From the NCBI GenBank assembly GCA_038746605.1, contig JBCDKM010000007.1, positions 145,140 to 209,139 on the forward strand: 64,000 nt of DNA, read 5' to 3'. Shown here piece after piece: positions 1 through 8,920 of the stretch. The notes below the pieces were generated by a model that saw only the letters and a program-made list of their open reading frames with translations, was not told the DNA's origin and did no database searches. The translations under genes and the position numbers were made by a program. Origin of the DNA: Rubricoccus sp038746605. Lineage in GTDB: Bacteria > Bacteroidota > Rhodothermia > Rhodothermales > Rubricoccaceae. Within the stretch, counting starts at the first letter, position 1, and every line of letters starts with the position of its first letter.

Positions 1-154
1 GCCGGACGGCCGGGTGATCGCGCGGGCCGACGAGGGCACCGAGGAGATCCTCTATGCCGACCTCGACCTGATTGCCGTGCAGGAGAGTCATGCCCGAAAG
101 CTGTTTCTCCGCGACCGGCGTCCAGAACTCTACGCGGGTTGGCTCGCCCGGTAG
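1..154 (+). CDS. Nitrilase-family (carbon-nitrogen hydrolase) amidase, C-terminal end
   Basis: Only the last 50 codons lie in the window, with a TAG stop at 152-154. The ending contains EEILYADLDL followed about 17 residues later by FLRDRRPELYAGW. This matches the usual C-terminus of N-carbamoylputrescine amidases (AguB) and close relatives, where a hydrophobic 'aDlDL' strand is followed by 'lRDRRPelY'. AguB converts N-carbamoylputrescine to putrescine in agmatine-derived polyamine synthesis. The catalytic Glu-Lys-Cys residues would lie upstream of the window, so the substrate cannot be confirmed. The family call is fairly secure and AguB itself is likely but unproven. Confidence 0.6.
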   Translation, partial: PDGRVIARADEGTEEILYADLDLIAVQESHARKLFLRDRRPELYAGWLAR

Positions 155-178
155 CCCCGCCTCGGCACCGAGGCGGGG
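155..178. terminator. Convergent hairpin of the CCGCCTCGG family
   Basis: An 11-bp perfect inverted repeat (arms 155-165 and 168-178) lies one base after the amidase stop and four bases before the end of the opposing kinase gene. It could terminate both transcripts. No T-run follows, so it is not a textbook intrinsic terminator. It is one of about a dozen hairpins in the window that share the same core arms. Confidence 0.5.
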
Positions 179-182
179 AGGG

Positions 183-2747
183 TCAGAGACTCGCGAGGGC
201 CTCCTCCAGTCGGCGACGTGTTTCGGCGTCAGGGTCGGCGGCTAGCGCGGCGCGAAGGTGAGGCTGGGCCTCGATGGCACGGCCTGCCCGGACGAGCGCG
301 AGGCCGAGGTCGCCCCGAACGCCCAGCGTCGCGGCGTGCTCAGCGCCGAGGGACGCAGAGAGCATCTGGACAGCGCGTTCTCCCTCGCGGATGGCGTCTC
401 GGGTCCGGCCGAGGGTTCGAAGCGTGTTCGCGCGGCCTGCTACCGGAAACGCACGGAGGAAGTGACCCTCCGGCATCACGTCCGTGTAGATCGCCTCGGC
501 GCGGTCGTACAGCGCGAGGGCGTCTGCGCCGCGTCCTGGCATCTGACCGTAGAGCGCCGCGAGGTTCTGCACCGTCCCAGCTGTCTCCCGGTGCTGCTCG
601 CCGTAGACCGCCTCGCGGACTTGTAGCGCCCGGCGGTACAGGGGCTCGGCGCGTCCGTGCTCGTCGGCATTGGCAAGCCGGAGAGCCCAGTTGTTGAGAA
701 CGGTCGCGAGGGTAGGATGCTGCGAGCCGTAGGCGGTCCCTAAGATTCCGACGGAGCGTGCGAAGAGCGAGTCTGCCGTCGCGAGATCGTCGCGGTCGGC
801 GGCGAGGCCCGCCAACTCCGTGAGCGCTTCTGCAGTCTGGGGATGATTCGCGCCGTAGAGGCCTGCCTTCAGCGCGACGGCCTCCTGCTGGAGCAGCCAG
901 GCCTGCGCGTAGCCCTCGGGTGTCCACTCGCTGGCGTAGCTCGTCGAGAGGTTGTCCAGGGCGGCGGCGAGGCTGCGGCGGGCGTCCTCGCCCTCGCGCT
1001 CGCGGAGCGCTGAGATCGCGCGCTGGAGGAGGTCGCGCGCTTCGTCTGTCTGGCCCATCTCGCCTAGGACGACGGCAAAGTCGGCCTGTACGTCGGGGAG
1101 GTCCGCCTCGGAGGTTTCCTGGAGGAGGTCGCGGTAGATGCGCTCGCTGGTCTCGTAGTCGTCGAGATAGGTGCGGGTCCAGGCATGCCACCCTCGCGCG
1201 AGGGTGCGGGCGGGGTGTCCCGGCGCGAGGCCTGAGGCGGACTCGGCCGCGAGCCCCGCCACGGAGTCGGCGGCGAGGGGATCGCCGAGACCGAGGTGCG
1301 ACGAGGCGACGACGCTCAGCAACTCGGCGCGAAGCGCGGGGCGGTCGGCGAGGTCGAAGCGGAGCCGCTCAGTGGCGGAGGTGAGGAACTGCGAGACGGT
1401 GAGGTCGCGGTCGCCGCCAGCAGTCGGGTCTACGCCTTCGAAGAGATCTACGAGGACACGGTTGAGGGCCTCGGCACGGTCGCGCTCTTCCGCGACGCGC
1501 TGCGTCTGGACAGTGGCGGTGACGCCCCACCCCACGATGAGAAGCAGCGCGAGTGCTGCCGCCGCCACGGCACCCCTATGTCTCCTCACAAAGCGCCGGA
1601 GCCGGTACATCGCGCCCAGACCTCGCGCCTCCACAGGCTCGCCGGAGAGATGACGATGCACATCGCGTGCGAGGGCCTCCGCGCTGGGGTAGCGTGCCTC
1701 GGGCTCCTTGCGAAGGGCCGCGAGGCAAATGTGGTCGAGGTCGCCCCGGAGCCGCCTCGCGCGATGGTGGGGCGCGCCCACCGTCTCCGTCTCCAGCGTG
1801 ACAGCATCCGAAGGGCGCGTGGGCTCCGTCTCCAGAATCGCACGCTCCATCGCGGCGCGAGCGCGGGTGTCCAGCCGGTAGGGCCGCGTGCCCGTGAGGA
1901 GTTCATAGAGGAGCACACCGAGGGCGTACACGTCCGTCGCGGTCGTGATCTCGTCACCGCGGATCTGCTCGGGCGCAGCGTAGGCGGGGGTGAGCGGAGC
2001 GCCGTGCGTCTGCGTCAGCGCAGGGTCGGCCTCGTCCAGCACCTTCGCGATGCCGAAGTCGAGGAGCTTCACGGAGGGGGACGAGGCATGAGGGAAGGGG
2101 GAAGAGTCGCCCGTCTCCTCCTCTCCCTCGGTGACGAGAACATTCGCAGGCTTCAAGTCCCGATGCACCACGAGCCGGGCATGGGCGAACTGGACGGCTT
2201 CGCAGACGCGCGCGAAGAGAGCCAGTCGCTCCTCCACGCTCAGGCGGTGGCGCTCAGCGTAGGCCGTGATCGGCTCGCCCTCCACGAACTCCATCGCGAA
2301 GTAGGGTCTCCCGCCGGGCGTGAGGCCGCCGTCCAGGATCCGCGCGATGGCAGGGTGATCCAGCCGCGCGAGAATCCGGCGCTCCGCGAGGAAGCGCCGC
2401 GCGTCGCCGGAGCGGAAGACCTTCAGCGCGACGATCTGCTCGAAGGTGCCGTCCTCGCGCTCGGCGCGCCAGACGGTCCCCATCCCGCCCTCGCCGATCC
2501 GCTCTGCGAGCACGTACGGCCCGACGCGGCTACCCGGGCGGAGGCCGTCCGTGGGTGCGATCTCGTCCGAGAGGGAGCGGAAGAAGCCGGTCGCTTCCGC
2601 CTCGGCGGCGAGAAGCGTCTCCACTTCGAGCCGGATCTCCAGGTCGGGTTCTTCTGCCAGCCGGACGGCGCGGTCCTCGAGCGTGAGATCGGCCACAGCC
2701 TCGAAGAGGGCGTCGATGCGGAGCCAGCGGTCGGGATCGGGGGTCAT
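183..2747 (-). CDS. Membrane serine/threonine protein kinase with C-terminal TPR repeats
   Basis: An 854-residue Hanks-type kinase. The kinase domain spans about residues 75-375, with glycine loop GEGGMG (85-90), the ATP-binding lysine in VALKVF (109), catalytic loop HRDLKPAN (Asp197), DFG (Asp230) and an APEQ activation-segment end. A single membrane helix at about 393-411 is followed by roughly 430 residues of tetratricopeptide repeats of the kinesin-light-chain type, so the kinase should be cytoplasmic and the TPR part periplasmic. The ATG at 2747 was chosen over a TTG five codons upstream. The gene follows an ECF sigma gene by 32 bases on the same strand. That pairing is common in Rhodothermota, Acidobacteria and Planctomycetes and suggests a joint signalling unit. 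The ligand and substrates are unknown. Confidence 0.9.
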   Translation of the reverse strand: MTPDPDRWLRIDALFEAVADLTLEDRAVRLAEEPDLEIRLEVETLLAAEAEATGFFRSLSDEIAPTDGLRPGSRVGPYVLAERIGEGGMGTVWRAEREDGTFEQIVALKVFRSGDARRFLAERRILARLDHPAIARILDGGLTPGGRPYFAMEFVEGEPITAYAERHRLSVEERLALFARVCEAVQFAHARLVVHRDLKPANVLVTEGEEETGDSSPFPHASSPSVKLLDFGIAKVLDEADPALTQTHGAPLTPAYAAPEQIRGDEITTATDVYALGVLLYELLTGTRPYRLDTRARAAMERAILETEPTRPSDAVTLETETVGAPHHRARRLRGDLDHICLAALRKEPEARYPSAEALARDVHRHLSGEPVEARGLGAMYRLRRFVRRHRGAVAAAALALLLIVGWGVTATVQTQRVAEERDRAEALNRVLVDLFEGVDPTAGGDRDLTVSQFLTSATERLRFDLADRPALRAELLSVVASSHLGLGDPLAADSVAGLAAESASGLAPGHPARTLARGWHAWTRTYLDDYETSERIYRDLLQETSEADLPDVQADFAVVLGEMGQTDEARDLLQRAISALREREGEDARRSLAAALDNLSTSYASEWTPEGYAQAWLLQQEAVALKAGLYGANHPQTAEALTELAGLAADRDDLATADSLFARSVGILGTAYGSQHPTLATVLNNWALRLANADEHGRAEPLYRRALQVREAVYGEQHRETAGTVQNLAALYGQMPGRGADALALYDRAEAIYTDVMPEGHFLRAFPVAGRANTLRTLGRTRDAIREGERAVQMLSASLGAEHAATLGVRGDLGLALVRAGRAIEAQPHLRAALAADPDAETRRRLEEALASL

Positions 2748-2779
2748 GCCGGAATCACGCAAGCGGCGCGCGCGAGGGA

Positions 2780-3403
2780 TCAGCCGCCGGGTGTGTCCGC
2801 CTCGGGACGGTCGGAGGGGATGCCGAGGTGGGCCGGGTCATCGGAGAGCGCGCGGTAGAGCCAGGCCTGCGCCATTCGCCAGTCGCGCTTGACCGTCGGC
2901 GTGGAGACACCGAGGGCGGCGGCGGTTTCCGCCACGGTCATGTCGCCGAAAAAGCGGCATTCCACGACGCGCGCCTTCCGCTCGTCCAACGCCCCGAGAC
3001 GGTCCAGCGCGGCATCCAGCGCGAGAACCGTCGCGTCATGGTCAGCGGTGCCAACGAAGCGGGCGGCATCGGTCAGATCGATCCGTGCGAGGTCGCCGCC
3101 ACGTTTCTGAGCGCCGCGCTTCCGGGCATGGTCCACGAGGACGTGCCGCATCGCCTTGGCGGCCACGCCCAGAAAGTGGCTCCGGCCCTCGAAGTCCGCG
3201 AGTGCACCGTCTGCGAGGCGGAGATACGCCTCGTGTACGAGCGCGGTCGTGTTCATCGTCGCGAGAGACGGACCTTGACGGACCTGCTCTGCGAGCCGTC
3301 GCAACTCGGCGTAGACGAGCGGGAAGAGCCGGTCCAGGGCGTCGTCGTCCCCGGCGTTGAGGGCACCGAGGAGGCGAGTCACCTCGGAGGGTTCGGGCGT
3401 CAT
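2780..3403 (-). CDS. ECF RNA polymerase sigma factor, TIGR02999-like
   Basis: A 207-residue sigma-70 family protein. Region 2 covers about residues 10-95 (LFPLVYAELRRLAEQ, TTALVHEAYLRL, FLGVAAKAMRHVLVDHARKR). Region 4 covers about 125-190 (VVECRFFGDMTVAETAAALG, then a VSTPTVKRDWRMAQAWL recognition helix). The 'LVHEAYLRL' and 'MRhvLVDHAR' signatures mark the TIGR02999 type, whose members usually sit beside Ser/Thr kinases rather than classical anti-sigma factors. The downstream kinase gene is co-oriented with a short gap, so an operon is likely. A paralogous pair occurs at 23569-26972. Confidence 0.9.
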   Translation of the reverse strand: MTPEPSEVTRLLGALNAGDDDALDRLFPLVYAELRRLAEQVRQGPSLATMNTTALVHEAYLRLADGALADFEGRSHFLGVAAKAMRHVLVDHARKRGAQKRGGDLARIDLTDAARFVGTADHDATVLALDAALDRLGALDERKARVVECRFFGDMTVAETAAALGVSTPTVKRDWRMAQAWLYRALSDDPAHLGIPSDRPEADTPGG

Positions 3404-3483
3404 GATCCCCGGAAGGCGAGGGCTGCGTGGTGGAAGAGAGGCCGCCTTCTGCGGCGTTCCTAGAGTATAGCTGCTCCCGCGCC

Positions 3484-6400
3484 GTGCCCCGATTCCTCGC
3501 GCTCCTCCTCGTGCTGGCGGCTCCCGCCACGCTCGCCCAGACCCCCGACGACCTCCAGGCGGCCTACGCCGAGGCGGAGGCCGATCTTCGGACCATGCTC
3601 AGCCTCCGCCAACTCACCGACGCGGAGACGGAGTACGTCGTCTCCTGTGTCCTGTACGAGCGGCCACCGAGCGAGAATGAACCGTGCGACCTGAGCCGCT
3701 TGATGGAGCTGCTGTCGCGAGACGAGGTGGCCGACCTCGATCCGACCGAGCGCGAGCCCCAGATTCCCGACGAGGAATCGAACGACATCCAGCCGCTCGA
3801 CCCTGCCTCGTTCCCGAGTCCATTCGACCCGAATGCACCGATTCTGCGGCATACGCTCGCGGCTCCGCGCGTGACCGTCGCCTACGCGCCTTCCGGCGAG
3901 TGGGCCGTCGCATCCGGCCGACCCGCCCTCGACCTTCGCCGCGCGGATGTGGTGCTCTCGGACGGACTGCGCGAGGAGGTGCGGGCATTCGTCGGTAGCC
4001 TGTCGGGACGCCGGACGCTGGCGTTCGGCCCCGAGGGCGTCGCTGCCGGGTTGGACCAGAGCGGCAGGCTGCACGTCGCCTCCCACCGCTCTCCCGAGGC
4101 GGTCTCCTGCACGGCTCACCTGGACGCCCTCGCCGAGCAGGCGCCCGATGCAGACCCTGACGCTATCCTCGCGCTCCACCCGCAGACGTGCGAGTGGGTC
4201 CTCGCCTCCGCAGCCGAGGCCACGGCGTCCGGCACGCGGTGGGCGAGCTTCGCGCGCGTCGTCCAGTCTCGCCTGGAGGCGGGTGAGCGCCCTGCGATTG
4301 CGTTCACGCCCGATGGCGAGAGCTACGTCGGGATCACCGGCACACGCGTGATCCGAGGTCCGGGGATTCCCCTCGCGTTCGAGGCGTTCGTTCGCTCCGC
4401 CCAGCGCGATTCGTTCTCCGTCACCAACCGAGGCACGCTCGCGCCCATTGGCGAGGTGCAGGCTGTCGCCTTCGACCCGGCCCGGTTTTCCACCGAGGCG
4501 GGCGAGGTCACGGGCGTCGTGATCGTCGGCACGCGAGGCTACCGGGCGCGAGGGGTGGAGAGTGCCGTCTGCGATGCGGTGGAAGCGGTCCTCGGCCTGG
4601 ACCCCGCCACCGTCTGGCGCGAGGCCGTCTGCTCCGACGCCGTCGCGAGTCCGCCCGCCTCGGCAGCGCCGCCGGAGGCGCCATTCGCATTCGCGCCGGA
4701 GCGCCCCCGGCTGGCGGTCGTTGTGCACGGCATCACGCCCGGCCCCGGCGACGACCCGGCCCACAACGTCGGCACGGTGCACCACACGACGTACTACTGG
4801 GGCTGGGATTTCCTCAGCAGCCTCCTCGGACAGAGCGGCGGCACGGGCTACCTGATGCAGCCCGACGGTTCGACGCGCGCCATCGGCGGTCAGCAGTGGC
4901 GCGACTGCTCCGGCGAGATGCCCACCGTGAGCAGCGATTACTCCGCCTACGAGGCCTGTCAGGCGCAGACGCCCTGGCCGTATCACCTCTGGCAGATGCA
5001 GACCGCCCGAGGCACAGCACCCGCGCCCGTCGTGCTGAACCAGTCGCGGATCCCGGATTCTGGCGGATACCTCGGTGCCCTCGTGACCTATCGCGATGGC
5101 GCTGTCGCCTACGAGGAGCAGGTCGCCGCGACCGTGGAGCAGGTCTACGCGCGCTATCAGCACGTCTTTGGGCACCTCGCACCTGAGCGCCAGCCCCAAC
5201 TCTACTTCGTCGTCCACAGCTTCGGAGGGATCGTCGCCCGGACGCTCCTCTCGCTTGGCGACGACGACACGTTCGCGGCGCTCCAGACCGCCGCGCCCAC
5301 CCTCTACACAGACGATCTCCGTCAGCGTGCCGCCTTCCTGCGGGATCGCACCGTGCTCCTCGCGACGATGAGCACGCCCCACAAGGGCTCGCCACTGATC
5401 GACTTCTCGGCTGACCTCACCGCGTCCATCCGGCAGTACGACATCGTCGGTCTGGACGATGTCCGCGATGCGTTCGATGGCGTGGCCGGGTTCATCGGCG
5501 GAGAGCGGGCGGCGTACGACAACATCCGCGCCCTCGCGCGGGACGACGATGCCGTCAACCGCACCCTCCTCCATCCCGCGAAGGCCCGGCGCGGCGACGG
5601 CTCCCTGGTGCCCATCTACACCCTCGGCGGGCGCAGCCCCGGCGGCTCCTTCTTCGTCACGCCCAAGCAACTCTTCGACCCTGCCCAGACGCGTGCTTCC
5701 ATCGCGGACGTGTTCCTCTCCGGGCGGCACGGAAAGGAAGCCGCGGCCCAGTTCATCTTCGACCGCCTCCTCGGCCGCTTCCGCTACGGTGCTGCCGATG
5801 CCGCCCCCTGGGGCCATGCGCGGGAGCCTCTCGGCGATCTCCTCACCGTGCCGCATCGCGGCCCTTCGCCGGACGTACTAGCGGGGCAAGCGAGCGTGGA
5901 TCAGGAGATCGCGAACGAACTGGTGACACTCACGGGTCCGAGTCGCTACGGCTACCGCTGGGCCTCGGACGGCGTCTACGACAGTGACGGGTTGGTCGGC
6001 TTCGCGTCCGCTCACGGGCTAGACCTCGTGGGCAGCGGCGAGCGCGACTACTTCGAGCACGGCCAGACGTGGAGCGTGGCGGATTCCGTCGCGGACGGCT
6101 CGTGGTACCGGCTCTTTCGCTCGAAGTACGGCGATCTTTTTCCGTGGGATCGCGACAATCACGGCTCGCTGATGTTCAACGTCGGCAACGGGCTCTTCCT
6201 GCACAACACGCTGCTCCTGCATGCCGGGCCACGTGTGGGCGGATCAGCATGGAGCGGGTGGGACACCGGGTTCAGCGCGCCGCTGCCCCAAGAACGGGTG
6301 GTGGAGGTCGAGGTGACACGGCTGAAGGCCATCGGGGAGACCGCAGAATCCGAGATCAACGGCGGTGCGGAATGGCGGGTCTACCTCCAGACCGGGCAGA

Positions 6401-6711
6401 GGATCACGGTCCGCGAACCTGGAAACGGAAACGACTGGCGAGGGAGCGCGCTCTCCGCGCAGCGGGTCCGCACGAGCGTCGTCCCGATTCGGGTCTCGGT
6501 CGTTGAACTCGACGGAGCGGTAGGCGACCCGGACGATCCCGTCCACCTCTCTCCCGAGCGAGGCCGCGAGCCGCTCATCCTGTACCTCGATACGCGCACA
6601 GGCCGTGTCCATGGCGACGCCGAGGCCGCGCTCGGGCAGAAGATCACAGCCGCAGGGCCCGCCGGTGCCGACAACCGCGCGCAGGTGGAGTTGACCGTGC
6701 GCGTCCGGTGA
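3484..6711 (+). CDS. Large exported lipase-like alpha/beta hydrolase
   Basis: A 1075-residue protein if started at the GTG at 3484, which places a signal peptide (MPRFLALLLVLAAPATLAQ) at the very N-terminus. Earlier in-frame starts would add 19 residues before the signal. The N-terminal ~400 residues are not recognised. An alpha/beta-hydrolase core begins near residue 410 with AVVVHGITPG (His415, oxyanion region). The nucleophile elbow is VVHSFGGIVA (Ser579), as in lipases and PGAP1-like esterases. A 'STPHKGSP' segment follows, as often seen in bacterial lipases. The last ~150 residues look beta-rich. It diverges from the sigma gene across an 80-base gap. Substrate unknown; lipid esters are an inference from the core. 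Confidence 0.65.
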   Translation: MPRFLALLLVLAAPATLAQTPDDLQAAYAEAEADLRTMLSLRQLTDAETEYVVSCVLYERPPSENEPCDLSRLMELLSRDEVADLDPTEREPQIPDEESNDIQPLDPASFPSPFDPNAPILRHTLAAPRVTVAYAPSGEWAVASGRPALDLRRADVVLSDGLREEVRAFVGSLSGRRTLAFGPEGVAAGLDQSGRLHVASHRSPEAVSCTAHLDALAEQAPDADPDAILALHPQTCEWVLASAAEATASGTRWASFARVVQSRLEAGERPAIAFTPDGESYVGITGTRVIRGPGIPLAFEAFVRSAQRDSFSVTNRGTLAPIGEVQAVAFDPARFSTEAGEVTGVVIVGTRGYRARGVESAVCDAVEAVLGLDPATVWREAVCSDAVASPPASAAPPEAPFAFAPERPRLAVVVHGITPGPGDDPAHNVGTVHHTTYYWGWDFLSSLLGQSGGTGYLMQPDGSTRAIGGQQWRDCSGEMPTVSSDYSAYEACQAQTPWPYHLWQMQTARGTAPAPVVLNQSRIPDSGGYLGALVTYRDGAVAYEEQVAATVEQVYARYQHVFGHLAPERQPQLYFVVHSFGGIVARTLLSLGDDDTFAALQTAAPTLYTDDLRQRAAFLRDRTVLLATMSTPHKGSPLIDFSADLTASIRQYDIVGLDDVRDAFDGVAGFIGGERAAYDNIRALARDDDAVNRTLLHPAKARRGDGSLVPIYTLGGRSPGGSFFVTPKQLFDPAQTRASIADVFLSGRHGKEAAAQFIFDRLLGRFRYGAADAAPWGHAREPLGDLLTVPHRGPSPDVLAGQASVDQEIANELVTLTGPSRYGYRWASDGVYDSDGLVGFASAHGLDLVGSGERDYFEHGQTWSVADSVADGSWYRLFRSKYGDLFPWDRDNHGSLMFNVGNGLFLHNTLLLHAGPRVGGSAWSGWDTGFSAPLPQERVVEVEVTRLKAIGETAESEINGGAEWRVYLQTGQRITVREPGNGNDWRGSALSAQRVRTSVVPIRVSVVELDGAVGDPDDPVHLSPERGREPLILYLDTRTGRVHGDAEAALGQKITAAGPAGADNRAQVELTVRVR

Positions 6712-6761
6712 TCCCGTCGAGCGCGCGCCTGCGTGATGGAAGAGAACCTTCTCTATCTAGG

Positions 6762-7292
6762 ATGCCCCGCCTCGGTCTTCTCGCGCTCGCCCTCGTGGCT
6801 GCGCCCCTCGCTGCCCAGCCTACTGTCATCGTCGCACACAGCTCGCTCGAGGGCGAGACCCTCCGCTGGCTGGACCGTCACCTCCACGTCTACGCCGAGG
6901 CGGACGAACCCGGCCCGCGTGAGATCGTGCTGGTCGCCGTAGCTATCGAAGACGGCGAGGTGCAGCGGTCGGTGGAGATCGAGACGGTCGCCTACGGACA
7001 CCCCGAGGCGGAACGCCTCGCGAGGCGCCCTGCGCGCGATCTCCCGGATTGGGACGCGTACCTGGAGGCCCGCGCCGAACTGGCGGAGCCCGTCCGCGAA
7101 CTGTTCCCCGGCAACATCTTCTTCCCAGGCGATCTCTTCTTCCCAGGCAACATTTTCGACGAGTGGAGTGCGCTCCTGGCGGCGCGGGAGGCCGCCCCTG
7201 AGGCCGTCGATTCCAGCCAGCCGCTGATCGTTTTCTTCGCGGGCGAGGGGAGCGGCGCTGTCTTCGTGCTCCGAAAAAAGCCCGCGCGCTAA
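6762..7292 (+). CDS. Small exported protein with FPGNIF tandem repeats
   Basis: A 176-residue protein. The ATG at 6762 starts a clear signal peptide (MPRLGLLALALVAAPLAAQ); a longer reading from a GTG at 6708 would bury it. Residues 115-132 are three hexapeptides, FPGNIF, FPGDLF, FPGNIF. The C-terminus ends in LIVFFAGEGSGAVFVLRKK. It is paralogous to the protein at 10702-11307, sharing the signal peptide, a repeat in the same place and the hydrophobic FFA...VLRK ending. I recognise no family. An in-frame palindrome AGAGAACCTTCTCT lies just before the start. An exported envelope role is the only supported inference. Confidence 0.65.
   Translation: MPRLGLLALALVAAPLAAQPTVIVAHSSLEGETLRWLDRHLHVYAEADEPGPREIVLVAVAIEDGEVQRSVEIETVAYGHPEAERLARRPARDLPDWDAYLEARAELAEPVRELFPGNIFFPGDLFFPGNIFDEWSALLAAREAAPEAVDSSQPLIVFFAGEGSGAVFVLRKKPAR
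7104..7157 (+). repeat. Three tandem FPGxxF hexapeptides
   Basis: Three 18-base units encode FPGNIF, FPGDLF and FPGNIF. Codons differ between units (TTCCCC, TTCCCA; ATC, CTC, ATT), so the repeat is kept at the protein level. Confidence 0.85.
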
Positions 7293-7356
7293 TCGCGGAT
7301 GACGCCTGCACCCCTCCGTTTCTGTAGAGAAGACCGAACCCCCACCTGACCCCACC

Positions 7357-8766
7357 ATGACTGATACTCCTCGCTGGCGCCTCACGCGCGCTCTCCTCTT
7401 TACGCTCCTCGTGAGCGTCTTCGCTGCTGATGTAGCGGCTGCCCAGGGCATCTTCGGCCGCGCCCGTCGCGCAGCGGAACGCGCCGCCGAACGCGAGGCC
7501 GAGCGCCGTGCCGAGCGCGCCGCAGAGAACGCGGTCAAGGCGCTCTTCGACGCAGGCGAGGATGCCATCGAGTGCCTCTTCACGGATCCGGAGTGCATCG
7601 CTGCTGCCCAGGAGAACGGCGAGGACGTCGTGCTCGTGGACGATGACGGCAACTACGTGGACCGCAACGGCGACCGCGTGAACCAGAACAACGCCGAGGA
7701 CGCCGTCATCCGAGGCGCTGCCCCAGGGCAAGGCGCCCCTGGTGCTGCGGCCAGCGCGAGACCCGGCGAGGGCGCCTGGGCCAACTACGACTTCGTGCCC
7801 GGCGCCCGCCCGCTCTACGTCGAGGACTTCGAGAGTGACTACGTCGGCAACGTGCCGCGCCGGGTCGACTTCCAGAACGGCGTGATGGAGGTCGTGAGCG
7901 AGAACGGCAACCAGATGCTCCGCTTCGCCGACGCAGGCACGTTCGCGATTCCGCTCCCGGAGACGCTCCCGGAGCGCTTCACCATCGAGTTCGATATCTA
8001 CCACGGTGACACGTGGATCTACACCACGCTCGGCACCGGTCCGTTGGACAACCCGGATGGTGGCTACAGCATCTTCCACGGCGACCTCCGCAACCACTCC
8101 GCGTCGGAGTTCACGGTCTCGAACCAGTTCACCACGGGCGTGCGGGCAGGCGAGACGGGCGGCTCGTCCTTGCAGCGCACCACGAGGGTGGACGAGGCCA
8201 TCACGCCCATCCGCATCGCCGTCGATGGGTCCTACGTCAAGATGTACGTGGATGAGGAGCGGATCGCGAACATCCCCAACGCGGACATCCGGCGGACCGA
8301 CCGCATCCTATGGGGCACGGGGGGCGAGATCGGCGCCGAGGACGACGGTCGCGTGGGGCCGGTCTTCGTGGACAACATCCGCATCGCAGCGGGCGGGCGC
8401 GAGATCCTCTATGACCAGCTTCAGGCCGAGGGCCGCGTCGCGACGAAGGGCATCCTGTTCGACACAGGCAGCGCGACGATCAAGCCGGAGTCCACGCCGA
8501 CGCTGGGCGACATCGTGCGGATGATGAACCAGTACGGTGACCTCCGCCTGCGGATCGAAGGCCACACGGACAACACCGGATCCGCTGACACGAACATGAG
8601 CCTCAGTCAGCGTCGCGCCGAGGCCGTCGTGGCCTACCTCACGGGCCAGGGCGTGGACGGCTCGCGGCTGGAGGCGGCCGGGATGGGCCAGACGGCCCCC
8701 GTCGCGGACAACGGCACAGCCGAGGGCCGGCAGCAGAACCGCCGCGTGGAATTGGTTCGGCTCTAG
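7357..8766 (+). CDS. OmpA-family peptidoglycan-binding outer-membrane protein
   Basis: A 469-residue exported protein with a signal peptide ending near residue 30 (SVFAADVAAAQ). An Arg/Glu/Ala-rich helical stretch follows (about 31-65), then a central ~200-residue region rich in beta strands that resembles a concanavalin/LamG-like fold (FTIEFDIYHGDTWIY). The last ~115 residues form a typical OmpA C-terminal domain: ILFDTGSATIKPES, LRIEGHTDNTGS, LSQRRAEAVVAYL and QQNRRVEL, with the Asp and Arg of the peptidoglycan (diaminopimelate) site. It likely anchors the outer membrane to the cell wall. The central domain's role is unknown. Confidence 0.85.
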   Translation: MTDTPRWRLTRALLFTLLVSVFAADVAAAQGIFGRARRAAERAAEREAERRAERAAENAVKALFDAGEDAIECLFTDPECIAAAQENGEDVVLVDDDGNYVDRNGDRVNQNNAEDAVIRGAAPGQGAPGAAASARPGEGAWANYDFVPGARPLYVEDFESDYVGNVPRRVDFQNGVMEVVSENGNQMLRFADAGTFAIPLPETLPERFTIEFDIYHGDTWIYTTLGTGPLDNPDGGYSIFHGDLRNHSASEFTVSNQFTTGVRAGETGGSSLQRTTRVDEAITPIRIAVDGSYVKMYVDEERIANIPNADIRRTDRILWGTGGEIGAEDDGRVGPVFVDNIRIAAGGREILYDQLQAEGRVATKGILFDTGSATIKPESTPTLGDIVRMMNQYGDLRLRIEGHTDNTGSADTNMSLSQRRAEAVVAYLTGQGVDGSRLEAAGMGQTAPVADNGTAEGRQQNRRVELVRL

Positions 8767-8788
8767 ACCGGATCTGTCTCGCCACTTC

Positions 8789-8818
8789 GCCCGCCTCGGT
8801 GACTGTGCCGAGGCGGGC
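8789..8818. terminator. Intergenic hairpin, CCGCCTCGG family
   Basis: An 11-bp perfect stem (GCCCGCCTCGG / CCGAGGCGGGC) with an 8-base loop, 22 bases after the OmpA-family gene. The hairpin with its loop is repeated exactly after clpP at 14139-14168. There is no T-run. Confidence 0.5.
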
Positions 8819-8920
8819 GGTGTCGGTTCTGGAGGGTGCGCGGGAGCCGCGAGTCCATCGCGGGGTGACAGGTGGAGTCTGATGCTCCGGTAGTTCTGAG
8901 TGTCCTCCGCCCCCACCACG

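Noticed and set aside
1296..2858. Long open frame antisense to the first kinase (520 residues)
   Set aside because: Its translation is Arg/Gly-rich with no domain pattern, and the minus-strand kinase has every catalytic motif. High-GC codon usage leaves the opposite strand open.
3460..5856. 798-residue open frame antisense to the lipase-like gene
   Set aside because: No signal, domain or periodic pattern. The plus-strand frame has a signal peptide and alpha/beta-hydrolase motifs.
6708..6762. Extended start (GTG at 6708) for the FPGNIF protein
   Set aside because: It would bury the signal peptide 18 residues inside and overlap the preceding stop region.
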